Assembly (NCBI RefSeq): GCF_008085915.1 | Contig: NZ_VSJK01000005.1 | Span: 264,838 to 328,837, forward strand | DNA length: 64,000 nucleotides | Direction: 5' to 3' | Source: Oceaniovalibus sp. ACAM 378 | GTDB taxonomy: Bacteria; Pseudomonadota; Alphaproteobacteria; Rhodobacterales; Rhodobacteraceae | Shown here: positions 1 to 9,367 of the stretch, in pieces | How the letters are laid out: each line of letters begins with the position of its first letter | Numbering within the stretch: the stretch's first letter is position 1 | Made by a program: the position numbers and the translations under genes | Notes under the pieces: model-generated | Database searches by the model: none | What the model was told of the DNA's origin: nothing | What the model saw: only the letters and a program-made list of their open reading frames with translations

Positions 1-1188
1 GGCGCAAGTCGCGACGCGGGCCTGAATTGTCGGCACCGCCCAGCTGACATCACCCACATCGGTGGAGCCCATTCCGCCCATGAAAGGACGGTCGAGCGGG
101 GCGATGAAATCGCACAAAGGCAGATCGTAATCTGGCTTCATTGCAAGCCGATCGAACGTGTCTGCAATGTCGTCACGGCTTAATGAACTGCGAATATCCT
201 TCGCAAAGGCCACGTCGTCGGCGTCGAACAAGACCGGGCCAAGCGCGTCGAACTCGGCCTGCATCGCCTCTGAGAGCGGGCGGTTGCAGGTCAGGTTCGA
301 GACCGCCGAAAACACTTTCGAGGTAACGCTGGTGCCCGACATGAGAGCGGCCCCTTCGGCGATATTGCGCACGCGCTGGACCAGAGATTGCAGCCCTTCG
401 AGGCTGGGACTGCGGATCAGGTGACGGACCGTCGCTTTGGCCTGCACCACATTGGGGGCCTCACCGCCGGCATCAAGATAAGCGTAATGGATCCGCGCGG
501 CATCCGGCATGTGTTCGCGCAGGTAATTGACACCGATATTCATCAACTCGACCGAATCCAGGGCTGAGCGGCCCAATTCGGGCGCGCCTGCGGCATGGGC
601 TGCCTTTCCGGTAAAGGTGAAATCGATCCGCGTATTCGCCAGAGACCGCATGTCATCCACAGCATTGAAGCTGGCCGGGTGCCAAGTGATGGCGATATCC
701 ACATCGTCGAAGAGACCATCCCGCACCATATAGGTTTTGGCGGCGCCACCTTCTTCGGCCGGGCAACCGTAATAACGAATGCGGCCTTCAAGGCCTTCCG
801 CCTCGAGCCAGTCCTTCACCGCCGTGGCCGCCGACAGGGCCGCCGATCCAAGCAGGTTGTGGCCACATCCATGGCCGTACCCTTCGGTGCCGATCTGACG
901 GGGTTGGGCAATACCCGGTTCCTGGCTCAATCCCGGCAGGGCATCGTATTCGCCCAGAATGGCGATAATCGGACCGCCCTCGCCCGCCTCACCCATAACC
1001 GCGGTCGGTATCCCGGCGATATTCTCGCGCACGCGAAACCCCTGTTCACGCAGCATCTCTGTATGGGCTGCGCAGGAGCGGATCTCGGTATAGGCAACTT
1101 CGGGTGTGTCGAATACGCGGTCGGCCAGCCCGGTAAAGGCGGCGCGCTTTTCGTCGACCAGCGACCAGATGGGGTTTTCGTTTTTCAT
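1..1188 (-). CDS. M20 family amidohydrolase, AbgB-like (3' end outside window)
   Basis: The reading frame is open from ATG 1188 to the window edge, so 396 residues are visible and the C-terminus is missing. It resembles the M20 peptidase/amidohydrolase group that includes p-aminobenzoyl-glutamate hydrolase subunit B: an early GEYDALPG segment, metal-site GHGCGHNLLG, CPAEEGGAAK, and a late STDVGDVSW block. An AAGGAAA ribosome site precedes the ATG. It is the last visible gene of the dipeptide ABC transporter operon, 31 nt after the second ATPase, which suggests it hydrolyses an amide bond in the imported compound. The true substrate cannot be read from the sequence. Confidence 0.85.
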   Translation of the reverse strand, partial: MKNENPIWSLVDEKRAAFTGLADRVFDTPEVAYTEIRSCAAHTEMLREQGFRVRENIAGIPTAVMGEAGEGGPIIAILGEYDALPGLSQEPGIAQPRQIGTEGYGHGCGHNLLGSAALSAATAVKDWLEAEGLEGRIRYYGCPAEEGGAAKTYMVRDGLFDDVDIAITWHPASFNAVDDMRSLANTRIDFTFTGKAAHAAGAPELGRSALDSVELMNIGVNYLREHMPDAARIHYAYLDAGGEAPNVVQAKATVRHLIRSPSLEGLQSLVQRVRNIAEGAALMSGTSVTSKVFSAVSNLTCNRPLSEAMQAEFDALGPVLFDADDVAFAKDIRSSLSRDDIADTFDRLAMKPDYDLPLCDFIAPLDRPFMGGMGSTDVGDVSWAVPTIQARVATCA

Positions 1189-1219
1189 GTGATGGTTTCC
1201 TTAAGGGTCCGGTCCGGCG

Positions 1220-2254
1220 TCAGGCAGGAGTGGCGGCAAAAGTCTGGCGACGCGCAACGTCGTCGTTCAGGTGGCAGGCGGAATAACGACCCGGCGCGAC
1301 TTCCTTGAGCACAGGCACTTCAACCCGGCAGCGGTCATGGGCATGTGGGCAGCGCGGATGGAAATGGCAACCGGGCGGAGGCCGCAGAGGCGACGCGATC
1401 TCACCCTTGATCGCCGAATAAATTTTCTTGCCCGTCTCGAAAGTCGGGATCTCGTCCACCAGTGCGGTTGTATAGGGATGGTTTGGCCGGGCCAGCAGAT
1501 CTTCGGCCTCGCCCAGTTCGACCAGACGACCCAGATACATCACTGCGATGCGGTCCGAGATATGCTCGACCACGCCCAGGTCATGGCTGATGAAAAGATA
1601 GGTCAGGTCGAAATCCTGCCGCAGCCGAATGAAGAGGTTAAGGACCTGTGCCTGAATCGACACGTCGAGCGATGCGACGGATTCGTCACAGACAAGAAAG
1701 TCCGGCTTGACCGCAAGCGCGCGCGCAATGCCAATCCGGGCCCGCTGCCCGCCCGAGAACTGATGCGGATAGCGCTTGATCGTGGACGGGTCGAGCCCGA
1801 CCTGCTCGAGGATATCCTCGACATAAGCGGCAATTTCCGCCTTGGGCACGATGCCGTGAACGCGCGGAGCCTCGCCGATGATATCGCGGACGCGCAGCCG
1901 CGGGTTAAGCGATGACATCGGATCCTGAAACACCATCTGGATACGCAGGGCCGCCTCGCGGGCCTTGTCTCCCTTCAGCCCCGCAACATCGTGCCCGCGG
2001 TAAAGGATGCGCCCGTCGCTTGGGTTCAGAAGACCCGCCACCATCCGGCCCAGCGTCGATTTTCCGCAGCCGGATTCTCCGACAAGGCCCAGAACCTCTC
2101 CGGGTTGGATGACGAGTTGAACGCTATCGACCGCATGAACCGTCTGCGGCTCGACCTTCGCGCCAAGCTTGCGCGCGGTCAATTCGGCGATGTCCAGATC
2201 CTTGACGAAACGCCGCGAGACGTTTTCGATTTCGATGATCGGCGGGATGGTCAC
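1220..2254 (-). CDS. Dipeptide/oligopeptide ABC transporter ATP-binding protein (DppF/OppF type)
   Basis: This is a 344-residue cytoplasmic ATPase of the peptide/nickel ABC family. It has Walker [11 protein letters not shown]-loop [14 protein letters not shown], signature FSGGQ, a Walker B-like FLVCDE, and the C-terminal cysteine-containing oligopeptide extension with [10 protein letters not shown]. It normally pairs with the DppD-type partner to drive import through the two permeases. Its start overlaps the stop of the upstream ATPase by 4 nt (ATGA), showing translational coupling. Walker B reads VCDE rather than the usual ADE, a conservative change. Confidence 0.93.
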   Translation of the reverse strand: MTIPPIIEIENVSRRFVKDLDIAELTARKLGAKVEPQTVHAVDSVQLVIQPGEVLGLVGESGCGKSTLGRMVAGLLNPSDGRILYRGHDVAGLKGDKAREAALRIQMVFQDPMSSLNPRLRVRDIIGEAPRVHGIVPKAEIAAYVEDILEQVGLDPSTIKRYPHQFSGGQRARIGIARALAVKPDFLVCDESVASLDVSIQAQVLNLFIRLRQDFDLTYLFISHDLGVVEHISDRIAVMYLGRLVELGEAEDLLARPNHPYTTALVDEIPTFETGKKIYSAIKGEIASPLRPPPGCHFHPRCPHAHDRCRVEVPVLKEVAPGRYSACHLNDDVARRQTFAATPA

Positions 2255-3240
2255 TTGGCGAGCACCTCCGGGTAATTTTCAGTATGCGGATGGACGCAGC
2301 GCACCCGCCGTCCTTGATCCATAACATCCAATGCCGGTTCGATTTCACAAGCGGCGGTGGCACGGGGGCAGCGGGGCCGGAACTTGCACCCCGATGGCAG
2401 GCGCAAGAGCGACGGCGTCATTCCCTTGATTTGTGACAGCAGGGCACCGTGTTTCTTGCCCCGCGGGACACTTTCGATCAGGCCTTTGGTATAGGGATGC
2501 ATCGGCTGCGCAATGACGTCGCGGGTCGGCCCTTCCTCGATGATCCGGCCCGCATACATCACCGCCAGATGGTCGGCGAGGCCCGAAACCACGGCGAGAT
2601 CATGGGTGATCCAGATCAGCGCGGTGCCGGAATTCGCGCACAGGGCCTGCACTTCGGACAGAATTTGCGCCTGAATGGTCACATCGAGCGCCGTTGTCGG
2701 CTCGTCCGCGATGATCAGATCCGGTTTGTGCAAAAGGGCTATGGCGATCGCAACGCGCTGTCGCATTCCGCCCGAGAACTGGTGCGGATATGTTTCAAGC
2801 CGTTCGTCGGGCGACGAGATACCGACCGAAACGAGCGCTTCGCGCGATCGTCTCAGCGCTTCATCGCGTGAGACGTCTTCATGTGCGCGAACCGTTTCGA
2901 TCATCTGGGTGTCGATCCGCAGAACCGGGTTCAGCGTCATCATCGGATCCTGAAAGATCATCGCAATCCGCTTGCCGCGCAACGTTCTGAGCAGGCGTTC
3001 ACCCCCGGCGATCAGATCGGTACCGTCAAACAGCACCTGCCCCGACACGACCCGGCCCGGTGCATCGACAAGTCCGAGGATCGAGAACCCCGTCACCGAT
3101 TTGCCCGATCCGGATTCACCGACAAGCCCAAGGATCTGGCCCCGCTCAAGCGACAAGCTCACGCCATCGACGGCCTTCGCGATTCCGTCACGGGTAAAGA
3201 AATGCGTGTGCAGATCGCGGATTTCCAGAAGTTTGGTCAT
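2251..3240 (-). CDS. Dipeptide/oligopeptide ABC transporter ATP-binding protein (DppD/OppD type)
   Basis: A 329-residue ATPase with Walker [10 protein letters not shown]-loop [12 protein letters not shown], signature FSGGMRQR and Walker [15 protein letters not shown], followed by the oligopeptide-transporter C-terminal domain ([10 protein letters not shown]). The FSGGMRQR signature is typical of DppD/OppD rather than DppF. It forms the nucleotide-binding heterodimer with the next gene. Both ends overlap neighbours by 4 nt, so the whole transporter is one tightly coupled transcript. Confidence 0.93.
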   Translation of the reverse strand: MTKLLEIRDLHTHFFTRDGIAKAVDGVSLSLERGQILGLVGESGSGKSVTGFSILGLVDAPGRVVSGQVLFDGTDLIAGGERLLRTLRGKRIAMIFQDPMMTLNPVLRIDTQMIETVRAHEDVSRDEALRRSREALVSVGISSPDERLETYPHQFSGGMRQRVAIAIALLHKPDLIIADEPTTALDVTIQAQILSEVQALCANSGTALIWITHDLAVVSGLADHLAVMYAGRIIEEGPTRDVIAQPMHPYTKGLIESVPRGKKHGALLSQIKGMTPSLLRLPSGCKFRPRCPRATAACEIEPALDVMDQGRRVRCVHPHTENYPEVLAK

Positions 3241-4181
3241 TTTTGCAGCCGTGGATTGAGAACATCGCGCAGCCGGTCGCCGACGAGATTGATGGCAATG
3301 ATGGTGAGCACCAGCGCGACGCCCGGAAACATGCTGATCCAGTATCGCCCTGACAACAGATAATCGTAGCCATTGGCGATCAACAGACCCAGCGACGGCT
3401 CGGTAATCGGCACGCCCACGCCCAGAAACGACAGCGTTGCCTCAAGTGCGATGGCCTGTGCGATCTGCACGGTGGCGACCACGATCAGCGGCGGCACGCA
3501 ATTGGGCAGAAGGTGCCGGAACATGATCCGCCGGTTGGTCAGCGCAAGACATTTCGCGGCATCGATATAATCCTTGCGCCGCTCGACAATGGCCGAGCTT
3601 CGCACAGTGCGGGCGTAATAGGCCCATTGCACGATCACCAGCGCCAGAATTACCTTTTCGACCCCTCGCCCCAGCAGGGCCAGCAAGATCAACGCGATAA
3701 GGATCGCCGGAAATGAAAGTTGGAGGTCAACCACCCGCATGATGAGCGAGTCGAGTCTTCCGCCGAAATAGGCGGCGGTGACGCCGACGATGGTGCCGAT
3801 GGTAATCGCGAGCCCCAGGGACACCGAGGCGACGAGCAAACTGACCCGAAGTCCATACATGATCGCCGAGATCATGTCGCGCCCCTGCTGGTCGGTGCCC
3901 AGCCAATAGACCTGACCGCTAAAGCTCGTCCCACCCGGCGGCAATCCTCCATCCATGATGTCGAGTTGCGCCAGATCATACGGGTTCTGCGGTGCCAGCC
4001 ACGGGGCCGCGATCGCGACGAAAGCGATGGCGATGAAAAGGACAAGGCCGAACACCGCCACCGGATCCTCAACAAATTGCTTGACCACACGCATGACGGG
4101 GCTGTCGATGCGGACCGGGTCAGAGGCTTCGGGTGTCTGCGGTTCGGGCGTCTGTGGTTCGGGGGTTGTCGTGCTTGTCAT
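3237..4181 (-). CDS. ABC transporter permease (DppC type)
   Basis: A 314-residue inner-membrane permease. The N-terminal tail is proline/threonine-rich (TPEPQTPEPQTPE), followed by the first transmembrane helix (VFGLVLFIAIAFVAIAA) and a periplasmic loop. The BPD transporter core carries the EAA-type loop around EATLSFLGVGVP. I chose ATG 4181 over the longer upstream frame because it overlaps the DppB stop by 4 nt and follows a GAAGGG ribosome site; the extra 56 residues of the longer version are charged and unlike permeases. It pairs with the DppB-type permease. Confidence 0.92.
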   Translation of the reverse strand: MTSTTTPEPQTPEPQTPEASDPVRIDSPVMRVVKQFVEDPVAVFGLVLFIAIAFVAIAAPWLAPQNPYDLAQLDIMDGGLPPGGTSFSGQVYWLGTDQQGRDMISAIMYGLRVSLLVASVSLGLAITIGTIVGVTAAYFGGRLDSLIMRVVDLQLSFPAILIALILLALLGRGVEKVILALVIVQWAYYARTVRSSAIVERRKDYIDAAKCLALTNRRIMFRHLLPNCVPPLIVVATVQIAQAIALEATLSFLGVGVPITEPSLGLLIANGYDYLLSGRYWISMFPGVALVLTIIAINLVGDRLRDVLNPRLQK

Positions 4182-5155
4182 CCCTTCATCTCCGATAGGC
4201 GGATCCGTGGATCGAGAAAGGAATAGATCACGTCGACCATGAAATTGATCATGACGATGATCAGGACGGTCAGCATCAGATAGGCGACGATCACCGGGCG
4301 ATCGAGAAGATTGATCGAATCTATCAGGAGTTTGCCCATGCCCGGCCACGCGAATACCGTTTCAGTCACGATCGCGAAGGCCAGCATCGAACCCAGTTCC
4401 AGCCCGATGATGGTGACGACCGGGATCATGATGTTCTTGAGAATATGCACCAGCACGACCCGGCGACCCGACAGGCCTTTGGCGCGGGCGAATTTGACGT
4501 AATCCTGCAAACAAACCTCGCGGGTGTTGGCCCGGGTCAACCGAATGAGGAGCGACATCTTGAACAGCGCCAGATTGATGGCGGGCAGGATCAGATGCGA
4601 CAGCCCGTCCAGGGTCAAAAAGCTGACCTGCATGCCAAGAAACTCGGTGGTCTGGCCACGTCCACCGGCGGGCAGCCAGCCGAGCAAGACAGCGAAGACA
4701 AGGATCAAAAGCATACCTTGCCAGAAATTAGGCAGCGAAAAGCCCAGTATCGAGCCGGCCATGATCGTGCGCCCGGCGATGCTCTCGGGGCGCATCCCGG
4801 CCCAGACACCCAAGGGCACGCCGATGCCCACCGACAGGAACAGCGCGACCATCGCAAGCTCAAACGTCGCGGGCAACCGTTCGAGGATGATATCCAAAGC
4901 GGGTCGTCCGTAGACAAAGGATGTCCCCAGATCGCCCTGAAACGCGTTGATGACGAAAATGCCGAATTGCTGCCAGAGCGGCTTGTCCAGACCCAGCCGC
5001 GCGGTCGCCGCGGCAATATCGGCCTGCGACGCCTCGGGGCTGATCAGCACATCGACCGGATTGCCGATCGCATAGACCCCCATGAACACGAGGACCGCCA
5101 TGGCAACGACTGCCAGAAGACTTTGTCCGAAACGGCGGACGAGATAGACGATCAT
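4178..5155 (-). CDS. ABC transporter permease (DppB type)
   Basis: A 325-residue inner-membrane permease with the N-terminal helix seen in DppB proteins (IVYLVRRFGQSLLAVVAMAV), the segment on LGLDKPLWQQFG, and a cytoplasmic EAA-type loop near FAWPGMGKLL. An AAGGAGA ribosome site precedes ATG 5155, after a run of CT/GA dinucleotides. It forms the pore with the next gene. The order binding protein, DppB, DppC, DppD, DppF is the standard order for this family. Confidence 0.93.
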   Translation of the reverse strand: MIVYLVRRFGQSLLAVVAMAVLVFMGVYAIGNPVDVLISPEASQADIAAATARLGLDKPLWQQFGIFVINAFQGDLGTSFVYGRPALDIILERLPATFELAMVALFLSVGIGVPLGVWAGMRPESIAGRTIMAGSILGFSLPNFWQGMLLILVFAVLLGWLPAGGRGQTTEFLGMQVSFLTLDGLSHLILPAINLALFKMSLLIRLTRANTREVCLQDYVKFARAKGLSGRRVVLVHILKNIMIPVVTIIGLELGSMLAFAIVTETVFAWPGMGKLLIDSINLLDRPVIVAYLMLTVLIIVMINFMVDVIYSFLDPRIRLSEMKG

Positions 5156-5212
5156 TTCGGTCTCCTTGGGCAGCCGGTCGATGGAGAGAGAGAGAGAGAC
5201 AAAGAGAGAAAA

Positions 5213-5249
5213 GGGTACAGACGCCGGTATGTTACCGACGTCTGCACCC
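5213..5249 (-). terminator. Stem-loop between binding protein and permease genes
   Basis: The arms GGGTACAGACG (5213-5223) and CGTCTGCACCC (5239-5249) pair at 10 of 11 positions, with an inner CGGTA/TACCG stem. Read on the minus strand, it lies immediately after the binding-protein stop and is followed by TTTTCTCTC. Such loops often protect or partly terminate the abundant binding-protein transcript while letting some transcription continue into the permeases. The partial-terminator role is an inference. Confidence 0.6.
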
Positions 5250-5254
5250 TGCCC

Positions 5255-6856
5255 TTAGTTTGCCGGTTTGACCTCGGAAGCCATCGTGTACTGATCCACA
5301 CGCGGTTCGTAATCCAGCCCGGACTTCATCGCCCATACGGTCTGTTCAAAGTGCAGCGGGATGATGCCGTAATCGTCCAGCACCATGGTTCCTGCCTCTT
5401 GCAACAGACGGTCACGCTCGGTGTCGTCGATGGTCGACATCGCCTGCAACAGCACTTTGTCCATTTCAGGGTTGGCGTAGCGGCCGGCATTGGTCGGCCC
5501 CATCCCGGTCTGCGCGTCGAAGGTCGCGACCAACGACTTCAGCGGTGACGACATCTCGCCCGAGGCCGCACCCCAGCCCGCCATGTAGATCGGGAATTCC
5601 AGCGCGTTGCGGCGCGAGAAGAACTGACTTGCAGTGCTGGCGTCGACATTGATCTGGATACCGATCCGCGCCAACATCTGAGCCACGGCCTGTGCGACCT
5701 GCTCGTCGTTGATGTAACGGTCGTTGGGTGTGCCCAGGGTCATGGTGAACCCATTGGGATAGCCCGCCTCAGTCAGCAGTTCTTTTGCGGCATCAGGATC
5801 ATAGCTGTCCACCGGACGACCAGACGATCCGAACATCGGCGGCGGCAGCAATTCACCAGCGGGTTGCGCATAGCCGCCCATGATCCGCTCGGCAATGGCG
5901 TCGCGATTGATCGCAAGTGAGATCGCCTTCCTGACGCGGACATCCATCATCGGGTTCTTGCCATCGGTCCCTTCGATGCTTGGCGCGCCCTCTTCCTGAC
6001 GCAGGGCCAGATAGATGATGCGGTTAGAGAGCGCATCGACGATCTTGAAATCCGCAGCCTCCAAGCGGGCAATGTCCTGAATCGGCGGAGATTCAATCAT
6101 GTCCACGTCACCGGCGAGCAATGCCGCGACACGCGGACCGTCGCTGGTGATCGGACGCATGACGACCCGTTCCCAATCGGGGGTGCCGCCCCAGTAATCG
6201 TCAAAGCGTGTCAGCACCAATTCAGAGCCGCGCGTATAAGTGTCGAGCTTATAGGGGCCGGTCCCAACCGCGATGGCCGGGTCATTGAAGGCCGGTGCTT
6301 GCGGAATGTCGCCCATGCCCTCGCAGGCGCCCTGTGGCCCAAACACGACCTCGTCCTCGGCTCCCAGGGAATCGGCGGAAACGATTGCGATGCTCCAGAT
6401 CTCGGCCGGGAAAAGCGGGTTGGTATTCTCGGTCTTGAAGATGACGGTGTGATCATCCTCAGCCGTGATATCAGTGACGGTCGCAGTATAGATCGTGAAC
6501 GGCGACGGCGAATTCTCGACGTGCGGCACCCGGCAGAACGAATAGATCACATCGCGCGCCGTAAAATCGGTGCCGTCGTGAAATTTCACACCTTCGCGCA
6601 GTTTGAAACGCCAAGTGGTGTCGTCCACTGCTTCCCATTCGGACGCCAGACCCGGGCCGACTTTCTGCACCGCATCCTGCGTGGTCAGGGTCTCGAAAAT
6701 ATTCTTGTGAACCTGAATATTCGTCGAAAGCTGATGGAATTGCGGGTCCATTGATGTCGCTTCGGATTTCAGCCCCAGCGCAAGATCCTGCGCGAACGCT
6801 GGCATTGCACCCGCCGCGAGCAGACCTGCCAAGAGAGATAGCTTTACTGTCTTCAC
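5255..6856 (-). CDS. Extracellular substrate-binding protein, family 5 (DppA/OppA type)
   Basis: A 533-residue periplasmic protein with a signal peptide at residues 1-22 (MKTVKLSLLAGLLAAG...AFA). The mature part shows the SBP_bac_5 layout: LKSEATSMDPQFHQ near the start, FKLREGVKFHDGTDFTARDV around residue 90, and the late AWAMKSGLDYEPRVDQY region. It captures the ligand for the transporter encoded downstream. Family members bind peptides, opines, glutathione or other solutes, so the ligand stays open. The neighbouring amidohydrolase and deacylase point to an acylated or peptide-like amino acid. Confidence 0.93.
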   Translation of the reverse strand: MKTVKLSLLAGLLAAGAMPAFAQDLALGLKSEATSMDPQFHQLSTNIQVHKNIFETLTTQDAVQKVGPGLASEWEAVDDTTWRFKLREGVKFHDGTDFTARDVIYSFCRVPHVENSPSPFTIYTATVTDITAEDDHTVIFKTENTNPLFPAEIWSIAIVSADSLGAEDEVVFGPQGACEGMGDIPQAPAFNDPAIAVGTGPYKLDTYTRGSELVLTRFDDYWGGTPDWERVVMRPITSDGPRVAALLAGDVDMIESPPIQDIARLEAADFKIVDALSNRIIYLALRQEEGAPSIEGTDGKNPMMDVRVRKAISLAINRDAIAERIMGGYAQPAGELLPPPMFGSSGRPVDSYDPDAAKELLTEAGYPNGFTMTLGTPNDRYINDEQVAQAVAQMLARIGIQINVDASTASQFFSRRNALEFPIYMAGWGAASGEMSSPLKSLVATFDAQTGMGPTNAGRYANPEMDKVLLQAMSTIDDTERDRLLQEAGTMVLDDYGIIPLHFEQTVWAMKSGLDYEPRVDQYTMASEVKPAN

Positions 6857-6997
6857 ATTCCGTCCTTCCCGTTGATTACATACGTATCTCGCCTCGCCTC
6901 CAAGCTTTGCGTTGGGGCAAGATCTGTTCTTGCAATGATCGTATTATGCATTATTCAAATGTCAAACATAAAACACTATGCGTTTAGGGAATAGTAA
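6857..6997 (+). promoter_or_regulatory. Divergent promoter region of the binding protein and the LysR regulator
   Basis: This 141-nt AT-rich gap separates two genes transcribed away from each other. It must hold both promoters and, by the usual LysR-type arrangement, the regulator's binding site. The AT-rich core lies around 6940-6985. I could not identify a convincing T-N11-A palindrome, so the operator position is not assigned. Confidence 0.45.
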
Positions 6998-7939
6998 ATG
7001 AACCGCGTCGAGAACGAGGAAGACGGTCGCTCCGGTATCACCCTGCGGGAACTTGAGGTGTTGCAGGCGCTTGTGCGGGCCGGAACTGCCATGAATGCTG
7101 CGCGCGAGCTTGGCATTTCGCAATCCACGGTCAGCCGCCGCCTTGCCCAGTTGGAAAGCCGGTTGAACTCACAGCTTTTCGTGCGCTCTGGCGGTCGTCT
7201 CGTCCCGACGGTTGAGGCGCTTTCGATCAACGAACAACTGGAACCCGTCTTTGCGACGCTTGCGCGGATTTCCAGTCGCATGGAGCGGTCCGACGATCTC
7301 CATTCCGGCACCCTGACCATCGCCGCCCCGCCGACGATCGCGCATCGCTTCCTTCCAAGCCGAATTGCCGAGTTCAAGACGCGAAATCCCGATCTGCACA
7401 TCGTTTTCGACGTCATCGCCAATGATGCGCTGGTGACAGGCACCGCCGAGGGTCGCTTTGACGTTGCGCTGTCCGACTCGACTCCCTCGCATGACGGCAT
7501 TCAGACAAAGCCGCTGATCTCGACACAGGCGATCTGTTTGTTGCCGAGCACCCACCGCCTGACACAGCGCGATGTGATCCGTCCCGAGGATCTGGATGGC
7601 GAGCCTTTTGTTGCCTTGTCCCGGCGTCATTCAAGCCGCGGTGCTATTGAACGCGTTCTCGAGCGTGCGGGCGTGACGCCACGGATCACAATCGAGGCGT
7701 CGACCAACGTGTCGGCCGCGGATTTTGTCCGTGGCGGTCTGGGCATCGCATTGGTGAACCCGTTTCCGATCATCCACCAGATCGGGCCCGACGTTGCCGT
7801 GCGCCCTTTCATGCCCGCGATCGCCTATAATACCAACTTTCTGCTGGCATCAGGCCGTGCGCCTTCGGCAGCGACACTGGCCTTCATCGAGGCTACGCGG
7901 GCCAGCCTCGACCGTTCTGCATACCCTGTAATGACCTGA
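6998..7939 (+). CDS. LysR family transcriptional regulator
   Basis: A 313-residue LysR-type regulator. The N-terminal winged helix-turn-helix spans roughly residues 10-70 (LRELEVLQALVRAGTAMNAARELGISQSTVSRRLAQLESRL in pieces), followed by a periplasmic-binding-like effector domain. It is divergent from the dipeptide transporter operon and 22 nt upstream of an ArgE-like gene in the same direction. It therefore probably controls both the transporter and the hydrolases. The inducer is unknown. Confidence 0.9.
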   Translation: MNRVENEEDGRSGITLRELEVLQALVRAGTAMNAARELGISQSTVSRRLAQLESRLNSQLFVRSGGRLVPTVEALSINEQLEPVFATLARISSRMERSDDLHSGTLTIAAPPTIAHRFLPSRIAEFKTRNPDLHIVFDVIANDALVTGTAEGRFDVALSDSTPSHDGIQTKPLISTQAICLLPSTHRLTQRDVIRPEDLDGEPFVALSRRHSSRGAIERVLERAGVTPRITIEASTNVSAADFVRGGLGIALVNPFPIIHQIGPDVAVRPFMPAIAYNTNFLLASGRAPSAATLAFIEATRASLDRSAYPVMT

Positions 7940-7961
7940 ATCCACACGAAAGGATCATCGT

Positions 7962-9125
7962 ATGACCCATCTCTCCAGCCGCGACATCCTTGCGCAACTG
8001 GTCGCGTTTGATACGACCAGCCGAAACTCGAACCTGCCTTTGATCGAATATGTCGAGACCTATCTCGCCGGCTATGGTGTGCAAAGCCGCCGTGTGTATG
8101 ACGCGGACGGACAGAAGGCCAATCTCTGGGCCACGATCGGCCCTGCGGACGTGCCGGGGGTTATCCTGTCGGGGCATACCGACACCGTTCCCGTCGACGG
8201 TCAGGACTGGGCCAGCGACCCCTTCACCCTCGATGCCCGCGACGGGCGGCTCTATGGACGTGGGGCCTGCGACATGAAGGGTTTCTTAGCCTGCGTCCTT
8301 GCTGCGGTGCCCGATCTTGTCAAACGCCCGCTTACCCGTCCTGTCCATCTGGCCTTTTCGTATGACGAAGAGGTGGGCTGTGTCGGCGTCATCGGCCTTC
8401 TTGAGGCGTTGCAAGCCGAACCGCTGCGGCCCGCGTTCTGTATCGTGGGCGAGCCGACGCTGATGACGGTGACCACTGGCCACAAGGCCAAACGATCCAT
8501 GCAGGTTACGGTGCGTGGGCGCAGCTGTCATTCCTCCTTGGCGCCGCAAGGCGTCAACGCCGTGAATTACGCCGCGCGGATGATCGTGCGCATCGAAGAA
8601 ATCGCAAAGCGCCTTGCGCAAACCGGTGGCCGCGATCCTGCCTACGACGTTCCCTATAGCACGGCCCATACCGGCATTGTTTCCGGCGGAACCGCCCTCA
8701 ATATCGTGCCCGACCATTGCACATTCACCTGCGAGTTCCGCGTCTTGCCCTTCGAGGATGCCGATGCGCTGGTGACCGAAATCCGAGCTTATGCAAAGGA
8801 CGAGCTGGAACCCGAAATGCAGCGCATCGCACCCGAAGCCGGGATCGAGATTGACCTTTACGCACAATTTCCGGGTCTCGACACCGATCCGACGGCTGAA
8901 ATCGTGCCACTGGCAAAACGGTTTGCCGGCAGCAATGCTCAGGGCAAGGTCGCCTTTGGAACAGAAGGCGGTCGCTTTCACGAAATGCTGGGCGTCCCGA
9001 CGGTTATTTGCGGCCCCGGTTCCATCGTGCAGGCGCATAAGCCCGATGAATATATCGAGGCCACTCAACTCGATGCGTGCGACACGTTCCTGTCCCGGCT
9101 GGCGGATTGGGCGACGCAGGACTGA
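7962..9125 (+). CDS. argE: Acetylornithine deacetylase-like M20 metallohydrolase (ArgE family)
   Basis: A 387-residue cytoplasmic zinc hydrolase. Catalytic/metal motifs are in order: LSGHTDTVPVDG (His and Asp), GRGACDMKGF (bridging Asp), DEEVGC (catalytic Glu pair) and GEPT; a dimerisation domain follows, with a late FGTEGGRF metal site. Family members remove acetyl or other acyl groups from ornithine or related amino acids. Because it sits with a LysR gene and a peptide transporter rather than with arginine genes, it may be a catabolic paralogue that deacylates an imported compound; the gene symbol names the family only. Confidence 0.82.
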   Translation: MTHLSSRDILAQLVAFDTTSRNSNLPLIEYVETYLAGYGVQSRRVYDADGQKANLWATIGPADVPGVILSGHTDTVPVDGQDWASDPFTLDARDGRLYGRGACDMKGFLACVLAAVPDLVKRPLTRPVHLAFSYDEEVGCVGVIGLLEALQAEPLRPAFCIVGEPTLMTVTTGHKAKRSMQVTVRGRSCHSSLAPQGVNAVNYAARMIVRIEEIAKRLAQTGGRDPAYDVPYSTAHTGIVSGGTALNIVPDHCTFTCEFRVLPFEDADALVTEIRAYAKDELEPEMQRIAPEAGIEIDLYAQFPGLDTDPTAEIVPLAKRFAGSNAQGKVAFGTEGGRFHEMLGVPTVICGPGSIVQAHKPDEYIEATQLDACDTFLSRLADWATQD

Positions 9126-9367
9126 GGTCGGTATCGTATGCGTGCCGTTGGTTTTGGCATTTCGACGGGCGGCATGAAGCGCAGCACCGCCTGATCTGGT
9201 GGTCGGGGCAACACGCGCTGGCGTATTGCTGTCCCGTCCAAATTCGGCGGCCCGGCTGCTGGGCAGGCTGCGAGGTGAAGCTGACCTTCATCCTGTCGGC
9301 CACAGCTCAGCCGGTTTGTCCTGCCCCGTCCGTCGTTACGAAGCCCGAAGCTCAGTCAAATCTGTTT

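Noticed and set aside
595..1308. 237-codon frame on the plus strand
   Set aside because: It is the antisense shadow of the M20 amidohydrolase and the end of the ATPase gene.
5180..5212. Run of GA dinucleotides
   Set aside because: A simple low-complexity stretch in the permease leader; not a repeat array or CRISPR.
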